Assembly: GCA_029204225.1 (NCBI GenBank)
Contig: CM055108.1
Span: forward strand, 67,001 to 131,000
Direction of reading: 5' to 3'
Length of the DNA stretch: 64,000 bases
From: Diphasiastrum complanatum
Taxonomy: Eukaryota; Streptophyta; Lycopodiopsida; Lycopodiales; Lycopodiaceae
Position numbers and translations under genes: made by a program. The first letter of the stretch is position 1. Each line of letters opens with the position of its first letter. Positions 10,777-21,752 of the stretch are shown here, in pieces. The notes below the pieces were generated by a model that was given only the letters and a program-made list of their open reading frames with translations, was not told the DNA's origin and made no database searches.

Positions 10777-10959
10777 ATTGAACTCCAACACATTCTACAT
10801 CAAAATCCCACAACCTTGTCCACGTTCAGATCCCTACAACAACATTCCAATTCTTTAAACAAATTTGAGTTTCTACACACTGACCAGAGCCACATCGTTG
10901 GCTACATCATTCCCAAATCCATGAGCTGTTAGCCCCGCCAATCACTTGTCAACAAACAC

Positions 10960-11640
10960 ACTCATAGACATAGATTCGATTCTATTCAAGCTCACGCTCC
11001 TCCCGTTTCGCACGCTGAAATCTCACCCGGAGCCCAAGCTTCGAATGTCAACCAAAGCTCCAGCTCACAGCTCAACCGGAGCTCATGCTTCAAATCTCAA
11101 CTGGAGCTCTCTGTAAAATCTCAATTAGAGGCCTTTGTCAATTCTCAACCGGAGCTCTCTATGAAATCTCACCCGAAGCACCAACTTGAGATCTCAACCG
11201 GAGATCTCAATAAACTCTCAACCGGAGGCCCATCTTAAATCTCGACCGAAGTGCTCGCTGGAATCTCAACCGAAGTGTTCGCTAAGATCTTAATTGAAGC
11301 GCTCGCTGGAATCTCAGTAGAAGTGCTCACTAAAATCTCGACTGAAGCGCTCGTTGAAGTCTCGACCGAAGCGCTCGCTGAAGTCTAGACCGAAGTGTTC
11401 GATCTGATCTTGACCGGAGCAATCTCGACGAAAGTGCTCCCTGAGATCTCGACCGAAGTATCGCTGGAGTCTCGACTGAAGTGGTCCCTGAGGTCTCGAC
11501 CGAAGTGCTCCCTGCGATCTTGACCGAAGTACTGCTGAAGTCTCGACCAAAGTGTTTGATCAGATCTCAACCAAATCAATCAGATCAAATCTCGATCGGA
11601 GCAAGCAGATCAAATCTCGACCGGACCATAACTTTTGATC
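10960..11640. repeat. W leader: degenerate tandem repeat array (period about 20-25 bp)
   Basis: Roughly 25-30 imperfect copies of a unit like ATCTCGACCGAAGTGCTCGC or ATCTCAACCGGAGCTC. The unit drifts along the array from CAACCGGAGCTC-rich on the left to CGACCGAAGTGCTC-rich on the right. It creates repetitive minus-strand frames (Arg/Asp/Phe-rich) with no known family, which I treat as by-products. The region 11640-11913 that follows is A-rich and shows nothing else. Confidence 0.75.
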
Positions 11641-11913
11641 AACACCTCTAATTGCCATTTCGACCAAACCACCGTCTTTCCAACACCTTCGAGATTGAAA
11701 AAAAAAAAAGGGCATGAATACCAATTTTTTTTCAAAAAACAACACTCATACCAATAGAAAGCCCTTTTTATACTGAGTCTCCACCTTCATTTCCTTCAAC
11801 ACCCTAAAAAATCCAAAAAACACCAAAAAACCTAAAAAATTGAAAACACCAAAAACCCTCTAAAATCCAAAAACACCAGCAACTCATACCCCAGTACCCA
11901 ATGGACCAACAAA

Positions 11914-13229
11914 ATGATCCTCATATTGCCAGACGATTATCCATACGAGATCAGGTCCCCTGAAGCTGAACAGATCAGACGTCATAGGTTCTACCGAATG
12001 AGAGCCGAACTCCAAGAGCCATCCACAAACCCGTTCAATGGACAAGGACCTAATAGAGCCGAGTCTTCATGCGCACGACCTTGTTTTTATGGTGCTGACC
12101 CCTCACAGGCTAGAACCAACCTTAATGGAGTCCCTGCTACCCACAGAGCTCATCTTGAAAGATGTACACCCAAGCTAGATCTACCAAAGTTTGACGGTAG
12201 TTCGGACCCTCAAAGATTTTTGCAAATCTTTGAGAATGCATGTGATGTATATGGCGAGACATCACCCGATGCCATGATTCAACTCTTCTCGATGACCACG
12301 AGAATGGTTTTTTAACCTTGATCGTGAAGATAAACGTGACTGGTCACTCCTTCATCAAACGCTTCAAGCCATTTCGCTTGATAGAAAGCCCTTTTGTCAA
12401 GCTAAGTGATATCAAAATGACAAAAGACGAACGAGTACGAGACTATATTGAGCGTTTCAAACGTCTCAAAAGTCAAGTACAAGAACAACCCTCTGAACAG
12501 ATGCTCATCATCTGGTTCTTAGTTGGCCTTCCAAGATGGATTAGACGCGAGCTTAAATCCAATGATGAATATACGAGCCTAAAGTTAGCTATGTCTGATG
12601 CCATGAAGGAAGAAGACAAAGGATCAGATGTTGACAAATCCAGAGAAAGGCGAGCACCATGTGCTCCTGTCCATGAGTCAAAGTCGATCGAGGACACCCG
12701 AGATCAGCTTTGGAAATCCCAGTTGGAGTTTCTTAATAAGCAACATCAACTTCAAATGGAGAAACTCACCAATGAGTTTCAAGCTATCCTGAAGTCTATC
12801 CAAGGCAGTATGCCTGGTCAGTCAAACCCTACACATGTACCTTATAGACGAAAAACAATATGGTGTCCACACTACCGGGCTACGCATCCTGTTGATGCTT
12901 GTCCTTCATATCGACCTATCCAAGCACATATAGTTCAACAATATGAAGAACACCCATCCCAACCTAGAAATGCCTTGCCTCATCCTGACTATCCATCAGA
13001 AAGTCCATACCCACTAGCCATACAAGATGGCTATGTAGTTATATAAGGGCCACTGCACACCAGATGCTTCATCTGTGGTGAAACTGGCCACTTCATGGTT
13101 GATTGTCTAGTCAAGACCAAGTACCATCCTGAGTGTCCCGACTGTATAAGAAAACACAGTTTCAAAGTCTGTCCAAAGCAACACGCTAAGATCCTACTTG
13201 CCCGTCATGTCAGTTATGACTCACAATAG
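11914..13229 (+). pseudogene. W gag (gypsy-type) with CCHC knuckle
   Basis: Gag of Ty3/gypsy character. The N-terminal part ends near LDLPKFDGSSDPQRFLQIFENACDVYG (about 12175-12255). The core contains FNLDREDKRDWSLLHQ (about 12310) and DERVRDYIERFKRLKSQV (about 12425-12480), typical of the Retrotrans_gag fold. The C-terminus has the knuckle CFICGETGHFMVDC at about 13069-13110 and a second Cys-rich run (HPECPDCIRKH). A frameshift lies near 12310, a second near 12400, and a stop TAA at 13044-13046 interrupts an otherwise continuous frame that ends at TAG 13227-13229. It packages element RNA in live relatives and is broken here. Confidence 0.75.
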
Positions 13230-13576
13230 GATCTTCAAGACAACACCATGAGCACCATAGCAGCCAACAGTTAAACCTGCTGCTCGATCGAGAAGTTTTT
13301 TGTAAACTTCTACATCACTGTCCAATACGCCAGTGCCATAATGCAAAAAGACAATCTGAAATGAGTCCTTGTCGAAAGAAAGTAAAACCGATATTCCGTC
13401 ATTTGCTACAATGTCCAACCAAGAGCAGCCTCCACAAGGAATTGACAGTTTTTCTCCCCTTCTACAAACTCAAATCTATTTGTCTTTCCACATGCAAATA
13501 AGATTTCCAATGTGCCAATACACAATACATCTAGGATTTGGAATCCATTTAGAGATTCAGTTCTGAATCTCTTGTT
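13230..13576 (-). pseudogene. Unrecognised coding-like fragment inside W, antisense to gag
   Basis: Between the gag stop and the inverted LTR half lies about 350 bp with two overlapping minus-strand frames. The upstream frame contains ILDVLCIGTLEILFACGKTN and the downstream frame VSVLLSF-like text followed by SFQIVFLHYGTGVLDSDVEV. They join with a single frameshift near 13410. The composition (hydrophobic periodicity, ordinary residue mix) looks like a real protein, perhaps a captured exon, but I do not recognise it. A perfect 22-bp inverted repeat AGAGATTCAG-TT-CTGAATCTCT lies at 13551-13572. Confidence 0.3.
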
Positions 13577-14714
13577 CATGGAGTAGATACAATGCAAAAA
13601 GCTCCTCTTCACAAAGAGGGAGTCTCTTAAATAAGCAAGAGAGCTCCTTAGGTGGCATCCTAGTGGAATTTCCACATTTCACAAATTACAAGTGGAATAT
13701 TGCTCTCCACTAGAGGTCACCATCAAAAGGTGGCTCACTCTACTTTCTTTAAGAGGGTCTACTTGCATTTATTGCATTTGCCTAGAAATACTATTTTCTA
13801 CATGGTCATTCCATCTTTCGGGATTCACCATGAGGCTTACACAGTTCTTACTTGTTTTTCCTAGCTAGTATTTCTCGGCTCTCATACTCGGCTCTCAGTC
13901 TTCATTAGTCTCGTCTTCTCAGAGACCTCCTCGGTCTAAGGTGAGAGGTGCTCTTGAGTTGCTCTATACTATGTCCTGAAGAAGATTTTCCATGAGTTTG
14001 ATGCTACACTAAGCTCCTTGATCATGATGGTTTTCTTGAGTGATGCTCCTATGATCATGCCCTTCCATTCATATTGTGTGTGGTTGTGGATTTAAAGTGG
14101 CTTAGTTTTCTTGCTTTTCTAGTTGTGGATTAGCTTTTTTGTTTTCTTGTGGATTAATGTAGAAGCCAGCACTCAAGTAAACTAAATAGGCTGGATCTGT
14201 AGTGTGATTCTTGCATATCTCTGTACAATCCAGTTCTTGATGTTCTTCGGATGTCCAAGAATCAAAAGGTTGGTTGGTTTCTTGACTCTTGGACTTCTAA
14301 CATGCTGTAGATTAGTTTGTTGTTTCTTGTTTTGTCAATTTATGCAAGGTAGCTCAGTGTTAATGTAGTGTAGGCTCTGATTTCAGTCCGTTTTAAGTGT
14401 AGGTAGCTATAGAATCTGTAGAACATTCATTGGTTTGTATGCTGATCTGTGAATGAGCATTCTTGGCTTGCATCCATGTAGAATGTAAGTGCGTTCAAGA
14501 GCGACGTCCTTGAGTAGTCCTCTGACAGACATGACATAAAGAAAATACTAAAACGACACTCTGTCCCTTCTGCCTGGGTTGGCATTGTTAAATCAAGAAG
14601 ACATCTAACGAATGCCTTTAAGCTTGGTAACAGGTAGAAACGGTTTTGAAGAAGTAGAAAGAATCAGAGAAGAGAGTAAACAACAGGTCCTCTGGAGCAG
14701 GGGATCTGTCAACA
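13577..14714 (+). repeat. W 3' LTR with its promoter half inverted
   Basis: 13577-13965 is the reverse complement of 9643-10032 of the 5' LTR. 13982-14714 matches 10042-10760 in direct orientation. The first 39 bp of the LTR and the AATAAA between the halves are missing at the breakpoints. As a result the TATTTAA promoter element now points left (13627-13633). A few small substitutions distinguish the copies, so the inversion is not an alignment illusion. Confidence 0.8.
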
Positions 14715-15798
14715 ATTAATCTCTCACTGTGCTCCAAGAAATGTGAACCAGATGAAGACATCTTCTCTATGAAAAATTCTAGTAATGACTAAAAAAGGAG
14801 CTGAAAGGATGTCACTTACTATCTCAATCTAGGATCTAACATAGATGTTGATCCAACCTATGAAATCTAGCAACAGATTTGAGAACAAATTCTCAACACA
14901 GAAAATCAATCTATCTTGAATTTGGATTTTGCTTCAGTCACAAAAAAGAAGCACATGCAAGTGAGAAGTCTATCTCTCCCACGAGTTTTAAAGTACTGAA
15001 AAACTCTCTAGGAACTTACTTTCAACTCAAACATAGTAATTTGTGTGAAATGAAAAGTCTAAGATCTCAAAACACTCACTTCTATCCAATTCTACTTGAT
15101 TGATAGTGAAAAATGATGAAGTTGGTGAAAAAGACAAATGTGTGCTCACTTTGGCATATACAACGAGTTGAGTACTCTCTCAAACTCTCTGATTGCCTAA
15201 AACTCTTCTAAAAACCAATCAAATTGGTTTAGAGACTTGAACAACACATTCTACTATTCAATACCTATCCAACAAGCTATAGAACATCAAATTGGATCAA
15301 ATCTAGAGAAGTAGTACTCAATTAATGAGGGCTGATTTCACACGTTTGAGCTCTCTATCCGTACAGGGCTCTGTTGGAGCATATCAGGCTCGTTTTGATC
15401 CACTTATGATCCACATATAGCTTGTCTCTCAGCAAGTTTGAATCCCTCTCGCAAATTTGAGTTCCTGCAAGCAAAAGCATTGATGATCTGATGTATACAC
15501 CCTCACCTCTTCAAATCATGAAGCTCTGATACCATGTGAAGTTTTTAGCATGTGTGAACTTCACCACACACCCTACAAGATCTTACTGAGGTGTTGTGAT
15601 TGCACAAGATTCAGAGAACAGTCTACTTGAAAAATCTATGGCAAGAGCACAATGACATACATCTGATGAGAAAATCTAGCTTCTCACTATGAGGAATAAA
15701 TGTCAAAAATAATTCTAAGTGCTTAGCATGGGAGAAAAAAGGTTGCTCTTGGTTTTAGAGAGAAAATCAATGATAGAAAACTCGGGTAGAGAAACCAA
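14715..15798 (-). mobile_element. Copia Y2 leader, PBS and truncated 5' LTR
   Basis: Continuation of Y2 after the W insertion: gag start codon region (14740-14760), about 760 bp of untranslated leader matching 61439-62190 of Y, then a minus-strand primer-binding site (GCTCTGATACCA, 15523-15534) and the 5' LTR from 15535 (TGTGAAGTTTTTAGC). The LTR match ends near 15798. The small plus-strand frames in this stretch are not coding. Confidence 0.85.
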
Positions 15799-15940
15799 CG
15801 CCCGAACTGGTTTTGCACCTCTTGGAGAAACTGGAGCTGATTTGAAAATTGGTTCTACTCTTCCAATCTCTTGGCCCTTTCACTCTGCAACTTTTCCATA
15901 ACTGTCAGCAACTCTACGTCTCTTAATTGCAGGTCCTGCT
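15799..15940. other. Unassigned spacer between Y2 and X1
   Basis: About 140 bp matching neither LTR. On the minus strand it reads as a Glu/Lys/Leu-rich stretch (LLTVMEKLQSERAKRLEE), possibly part of the same coiled-coil frame seen at 7642-7807. No further identity. Confidence 0.2.
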
Positions 15941-16770
15941 TGTGAAAAATGCAAAAATAAGCTTGGTAGATGTAAAAATCTGTATATAGATAAACACACA
16001 TGTGTGGATCCTGTTCCCACGTGTGAAACTAGTTTACTTGTCATGTACCATAATCATATATGTTGTACATATGATTTAATTCAAGTTCTAGTGGCTAAAA
16101 TGGCCAAAAACTAGTTTTCTAGATATATGACACATGGCATCAATCTATTGATTGCATGAGCCAAATACTTTGGTTAGGTGTCACATCCCATGTGTAGAGG
16201 ACATCTCACACGTGTGGAATAACCTGAAGTAGGCAAGTTTCGACTTCTAGAAGATTTCCAAGTTGATCTCCATATAGTAGGAAATTGGACCAAAAGTGCT
16301 CAAAATAAAAGGGTTTGTCCAAGTGTCAGTTTTGCATGATGAATCATCATATGACAAAGCACCCTCACACATGTGGGATCAGAGGGATGATCAGTACCAC
16401 GAGATCTCACTTATTGTATATATAGAGACACATTTGGCCATAATCATCATGAAACACCAATCTTGGTTTTGGAGGCAATTTTGTGTCGATCTCTCCATTT
16501 GTCTTGATTTTTTTTGAATGTTTTGAGTTTCTATCATAGTGTACTTTGTTTTCAGGTTGGAGTCCGTAATCTGATAGGTTTTCACACGTGTGAAACCATC
16601 AAGTACATTTTCCTTCATTAATGATTGTTCTTGTTAGGATTTTATGTCTAGAATTGATCTAGATTGATCTTAATCTTATGTAGATTGATAGATCAAGTAA
16701 ATCTAACATCCAATCCCTCTTGAGGATCAGATTAGGATCCACTCTTGGTCCATATTGTACTTTTTCCACA
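15941..16770 (+). repeat. X1 5' LTR (830 bp)
   Basis: TGTGAAAAATGC...TTTTTCCACA. It contains several CACGTG or CATGTG centred near-palindromes: about 15995-16006, 16016-16028, 16204-16218, 16366-16380, and a perfect 16-bp TTTCACACGTGTGAAA at 16580-16595. A TATA-like TGTATATATAGAGA sits at about 16417-16430. Confidence 0.88.
16580..16595. promoter_or_regulatory. Perfect ACACGTGT palindrome in X1 5' LTR
   Basis: TTTCACACGTGTGAAA, a G-box-centred palindrome of the kind bound by plant bZIP and bHLH factors. Related sites recur in the LTRs of X, Z, P and Y. The regulatory role is inferred. Confidence 0.5.
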
Positions 16771-16782
16771 TGGTATCAGAGC

Positions 16783-18906
16783 CAAGTACAAGAGGTTTTA
16801 TTGAAATTGATAAGGTTGATCCAAATCAAATCCAAATTAGCAGGTTTAGGAAAAACTAGTCAAATTTTGGGTAGCGAGTTGGATTTGATAGGTATTCTCA
16901 AAATTTTTGGACCAGAATTTGTTGTGGGCTGTAGGAACTCTTTTCACACGTGTGAGGCCATACAGATCCAGTTTTGGCTGAGAAAATTCAAAAATTTGTA
17001 CAATTTGACTCACACACCCAATTTGAGAGGTTTTTAGTGCAAAATCAAGCATTTTCTATAGAGAATCTAATCCTTTGATTCGTTTTTAGACTAGATCAGC
17101 CAAAAAATTAAAATATAAGCTTGAATTAGGAGCATTAAATGCTTTTCTTTGATTTTTTGAGTGCATGTTGAAGTTGAGAGAGATTTTGCCAAAAATCATA
17201 GATTAAGGAGTGATATGCAAGGTGAGAGGTTGAAATCCATTGTACCATCACTCTAGATTTGTTCAAGAGTGATAGGGTCAAGTTTAGAAGCATCAATTTG
17301 CTAGAAAACATCCTTGGATCTGTCCTCCAAGTGAAACCTTTGAGAATTTCTAGTGCATATAGAGCATCTATACAAATCTTCTGTAGAATTTGACATAGAT
17401 TGGCTTCAATTGAGAGTTCTAGAAAAGAGATTGAGATCCAAGTCACATAGTTCAACCCTACTCAATTTGTTTGAGTGATTGTAAGGTTTGAAAAGAGTCA
17501 TTAAGGTGTCTATGGCAAATGTGTAGAGAGAGATCCAATTTTCTAAGAGTTCCTTCCTTTGTAGAGGGCAAGATCTAGAAGCTCATTATGTGTTGTTATT
17601 GGTGAAGAATTTGTCTTCTCCTAAGTGATCAAATCTTTCTAAGTGGAATTAGCTCTTTGAAGCACAATATCTTAGTGAGAAAAATCACAACTTTTGATTT
17701 TGAATTTCATTCCAAGTCTTAAGAGGCAGAGTAATTGGTGGAATCCAATAGGAGTGATTGAATTCAATTTGTTGAGCAAAAATTGACATAGTATGTATGA
17801 AACTCAAATTAGTTCTATTCAACTTTTTTTGTGAGAGTGTGAGGGTCAATTTGTGATCCCATTGGATTTCTAGAATGAGGAGGAGTCCATATTTAAGTAT
17901 TCATGCATGGTTGAGATCTTTGTGAATCTCTAGTGGTCTAATTTTTAAGCTTTGTGAAAAATTGGTGGTATAGTTTGTTTTCAAATGAAATCAAATTCAT
18001 TCTAAATCTCAAGAGTGAGATTATTTGGGTCAAGAGTGAGTCCAAAGAAGTTATTAAGCTTGATTTTCATGTGTTTAAAACAAAACCCATCTTTTGTTCA
18101 AGAATCTCAAGTGTTGAGAGAACTAGTCAAGTGAAAAGGAAAATCTAGGTGTCAAATCTTTTCATATCCATTTCACCTTTCAAAAGAAAGAGTCATTGGT
18201 ATTTGATGAGTCCAATAGGAGATTGAATCTGATTTCTTTTGTGATTTGATTCAAAGATTGTGTGCTTTTGTCTTAGTGAAGTGACTAGTCATTAGTGTGA
18301 AGATTGATTCTTAGGTTTGTGACTAGATCTTTTGTAGATCATTCTAGATTATTGAAGATGTTCAAATATAGTCTCTTGAAAGTCACAAATTACATTTGTA
18401 GAATCATATCACAAGTTTTTATTCACATGGCATCAATAGGTGGCATCCTATTGAAGGAAAGAAAGGATCCTAAGTGCAACCTTTGTGGCAAGGGAGGATA
18501 TATTTTCTCAAGATGCTACAAAAAGAAGACCAATCCATCCAAGGAGAACCAAAGCAAGGGGGCCGAGGTGAAGGATGGAGCTTCAAGTTTGAAATGCAAA
18601 TACAAGAAGGACAAGTCCAAGGAAAGGTGTTTCCTTTGTGGAAAGGTGAATGAGGCTTGGAGTCTCACAAGGACTTGCAATATTTGTCTTCAAGAGTCCA
18701 TCACAACACATGTCAAATCTTTTGAGATTTTTCATTTGGAAGTGCATTGTTTGCTTCAAGATGCAAAGATAGATGTCACTTTCATGAAACTCACTTGGAT
18801 TTATCTCATGTCCTTGGAGAGTAGTTTGCTTGGAACTTTGGACAAGTTCAAACTTATTGTTATTATCCAAGAGAAATCAATCAAGAATAAGTCTTCTTGG
18901 TGGTGA
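16783..18906 (+). pseudogene. X1 leader (1.6 kb) and gag remnant
   Basis: 16783-18426 is a long untranslated leader without coding potential, rich in loosely repeated phrases such as GTGATTGAATTC and TTCAAGAGTGA. The gag remnant starts at ATG 18427 (MASIGGILLKE, like the Z gag start MASNGGIMLE) but the capsid part is deleted: residue 13 onward is already CNLCGKGGYIFSRC, a degenerate knuckle (18475-18520), followed by a second knuckle-like CFLCGK. The frame ends at 18906 with text of no known domain. Confidence 0.65.
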
Positions 18907-18959
18907 ACAAGCTTCCAAGTGGGTGTTCTCTTAGAATTCTTTTGTGCATATTGCATGTT

Positions 18960-20327
18960 TGGGATCCTGTAAGAGCTTCCGCACAAAAAGAAAATTCAAA
19001 GACAGAAAATTATTCGCAAATCAGAAGAGAGAGAAGACGAACACGAAACAGTCTCTCGCATTCGCTACATGGTATCAGAGCGGATCTGTTATCACTACTG
19101 ATATCCCAATAGTGATTCTTCCAGACAACACAATATGGCTACGACAATCCAGACCAGAGTAGCAATCAGTCTTGATGGTACAAATTACAGAATCTAGAAA
19201 TTCAAAATCAAAACACTCCTGAAGGGTGAAGGCATTTGGTCGGTGACTGAGCTCTCAGAGGTGCAGCCTCGAGAGGGAGAAATGAGGAGAGCTGAATGGA
19301 TCAGAAAGGATGAGCGTGCAATGGTGATTATCGTTTCGTCCATAAATGAAGATCTACTCATGCAGACTGAAGACTGTGAAAGCAGCCATGCAGCATGGGA
19401 AAGATTGAAGCAGAAGTATGAAGTGAGGACTGCAACTTTAGTCATGCACCTTCACAATCAGTTGCAATCAGTACGGTGGGATGGCAACCAGTTGGATCAG
19501 CACGTTGAGAAGATCAAAACGATCTTCGCTCAACTCGTTGCATCAAGACGGGAGCACCAGGTCCCAGCACCACAATAGCTGATGTACTTCATGAAATTTC
19601 TACTGACGTCCTATCAGCTGCTGAGAATGCTCACACTGAGTCTACTAGATAGAGACGAAGGAGAGGGAAGCAATGATCAAGAGAAAGATCTCTTCACGAA
19701 AGGAAAGAAGAAGAACAAAAACAAGCCAAGATTTGAGAAGACAAAATCCTTGAATCAACAATCTTCTTCCTGCGATCACTTACACAAACCAGGCCATACG
19801 ACCAACAAATGCTGGTTCAATCCAGCAATACCTTGCATGCAATGCAAGAAGAAAGGGCATTTTGCATACGACTGCAGATTCAACCCAAAAAGAAAAATCA
19901 AAGCTGAAAAGACAACCGTTGCAGAGTTATCAAAGGATGCTGAAAGAGGTGACGAAGGCTTTCACGATACTCGACGAAGCTTCGACAAGCTACTCTAAAC
20001 ATGACTACTCATCAATTCAGAAGCAACATCCCGCATAACCTGCAACAAGAAGATCTTTATCAGCTTTCGCGAACTCAAAAACAAGTAATTCTAGGTGATG
20101 GAAGCAGACACGATGTCAAGGGCATCGGCTCTCTACAGCTACGATCACTGTCAGGCCAAGCAAAGCTACCAGAAGGACTTTATGTGCCTTTACTCAAAAA
20201 AGATCTGCTATCTGTCTCCAAGATGGCAAATCTAGGCATTCGAGTTATGTTCAACAACAACACTTGTCGTATGATCGAGAAGACGACAAACAAGTTGCTG
20301 ACGGTCGGATGCATAGAAAACTATTAA
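18960..20327 (+). pseudogene. Copia V fragment: LTR end, PBS, gag and protease/pre-integrase start
   Basis: Foreign copia piece inside X1. An LTR end (to 19069, ...TTCGCTACA) and PBS TGGTATCAGAGC (19070-19081) precede a gag that starts at ATG about 19136 (MATTIQTRVAISLDGTNYRI, then a TAG where Trp is usual). The gag runs to about 19998 through the usual HAAWERLKQKYE and LHNQLQSV helices, one stop at about 19578, and a zinc-finger pair (CDHLHKPGHTTNKC, CMQCKKKGHFAYDC at about 19834-19875). The protease/pre-integrase part (VILGDGSRHDVKGIGS, DLLSVSKMANLGIRV) ends near 20310. The DSG active-site segment is missing. Confidence 0.8.
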
Positions 20328-21096
20328 TGAAGAATTGTATGGCTGTCATAGATGCCTAAACGATTTACATTTCTTTCTATCAAAAACAGAGAATAGCACA
20401 GCTATCTGAGATGCCTATTCTTTTTGCATTCTTTATGGTTGTCTTTGACACCTGCTCTGACATCTAAATCAAATCAGAACTGCTCTGCATTCTTAGTCAA
20501 AAAGTAATCCAAGATCCTTATTCATCGATTTTTGAACTGTTTCATCATTGTTTTTCTTTGATTGGGGGTGACGGCCTCTATTCCGTTGCAACCTATCAGA
20601 CCACCCTTCATGTGTGTCAGTTCGTCATCATCCCCAACACTCCATATTGTCCAACGGATGGATTGACATCTCACAAAGCTTATGTAATGCTTCATGATGA
20701 AGTTGCAAAGATTTCACCTCATCTAGTCATTCAGTAGCTGCTATTCACAAAGATGGTACCAAAATTAAATTGGCATAACAACATTTTGACCATAAACAAA
20801 ATAAAAAACTTGAGGCATCAAGATCAAGATCTATCTTTCCTTTACTTCAGTCAACAAAGGTGATACAACAACGTGCTCACTGATTTGTGGATCAACTATT
20901 GTAACTGCCTCATTTGGTGGATTTGTCCATTAGTTGGTGGTTCATCTAGAATTCGTTAGAACCCAAGTCTGTGGTTGGATCCATATCTCTTCATATCTGG
21001 TCATTTGTTAGTCCTACTTTCTCATTTTAAGATAATATACAGAATGCTCTGACACCAACTGATGGAAATGTGAACACTAGTAGGATAGAACAGAAT
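20328..21096 (+). pseudogene. T-like gag scrap and unassigned copia debris
   Basis: 20320-20500 matches the inverse of 29330-29510 (ELYGCHR and NDLHF coding region with stops), so a T-family fragment is joined to V here. 20500-21096 has no coding frame or match that I can identify. It may be further T/V debris. Confidence 0.5.
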
Positions 21097-21700
21097 GCTC
21101 TGATACCAATGTTGGGTGAAATTCGAAAATGGGAGGAAGAAGAAATAGTGCGGAACAGCTCCTGAATCGATGTGTACGACCAGTTAAAAACAAATGTTCA
21201 GACATTACTTTGAACACATCCACCGAAGAGTGTTGGAGTTACTATCAATTTGTTACAATCAGAAGATTCAACACGGAATAATGATGCAGAACGATTGGGC
21301 TTGTTCCTCAGACGTCAAAGATAGTAGTCGTCTAAATAGATGCAGAGGAGTTATAGACGTCCGTGATCTGTCAGATTGAGTGAACGAGCTAAAGAAGCAA
21401 ATAGATTGACGTAATGAAATCACAACACACAGAGATCCACATATAACATAGACGATGAAGAAGTGTTGCTTGTATATTACATTCAATGCTTGTAATGAAG
21501 CAAGAACAACAAATAGATTATAGATCTTTCGCTCTTTTTGCTTGTTCCTAAATGAGAGCTGGAGATGTATTTATACACATCGTTCTTGTTTGTTATAAGA
21601 ATCGTTTTAACTAATCTATAATTACACGACTAGTTTAATCTGAACTATGTACTTGGTCGTGAAATAATGTACAACGACATCTATACAGATTGTACATCAG
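21097..21700 (-). mobile_element. Orphan PBS and 5' LTR of another minus-strand copia
   Basis: GCTCTGATACCA at 21097-21108 is a primer-binding site read on the minus strand. The adjoining LTR begins TGTTGGGTGAAATTC at 21110 and extends to about 21700, with a minus-strand TATA box (GTATAAATAC) near 21571-21581. Its internal part is not recognisable to the left. This LTR family is not seen elsewhere in the window. Confidence 0.6.
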
Positions 21701-21752
21701 TCAGGTTTAAGCTCCTCTTCCGGAGTGTGAAGTTGTGCTTCCTTGAACAAGG

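Larger units (their letters stand above)
9604..14714 (+). mobile_element. Element W: gypsy-type LTR element carrying gag only
   Basis: 5111-bp element nested in the gag start of copia Y2. Ends are TGTTGG...TCAACA. Flanks are GTTAA (9599-9603) and ATTAA (14715-14719). The undisturbed Y copy reads GTTAA at the same point, so this is a 5-bp target duplication with one later change. Layout: 5' LTR, PBS, repeat-rich leader, gag, a foreign-looking stretch, rearranged 3' LTR. No protease, RT or integrase is present, so it would depend on another gypsy element, as non-autonomous LARD-type elements do. Confidence 0.8.

Noticed and set aside
11314-11579. Arg/Asp/Phe-rich repeated frames in W leader
   Set aside because: By-products of the tandem DNA repeat read on the minus strand; nothing comparable as a protein family.
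10960-11640. CRISPR-like repeat array
   Set aside because: Units are contiguous and degenerate without unique spacers, in a plant retrotransposon leader.
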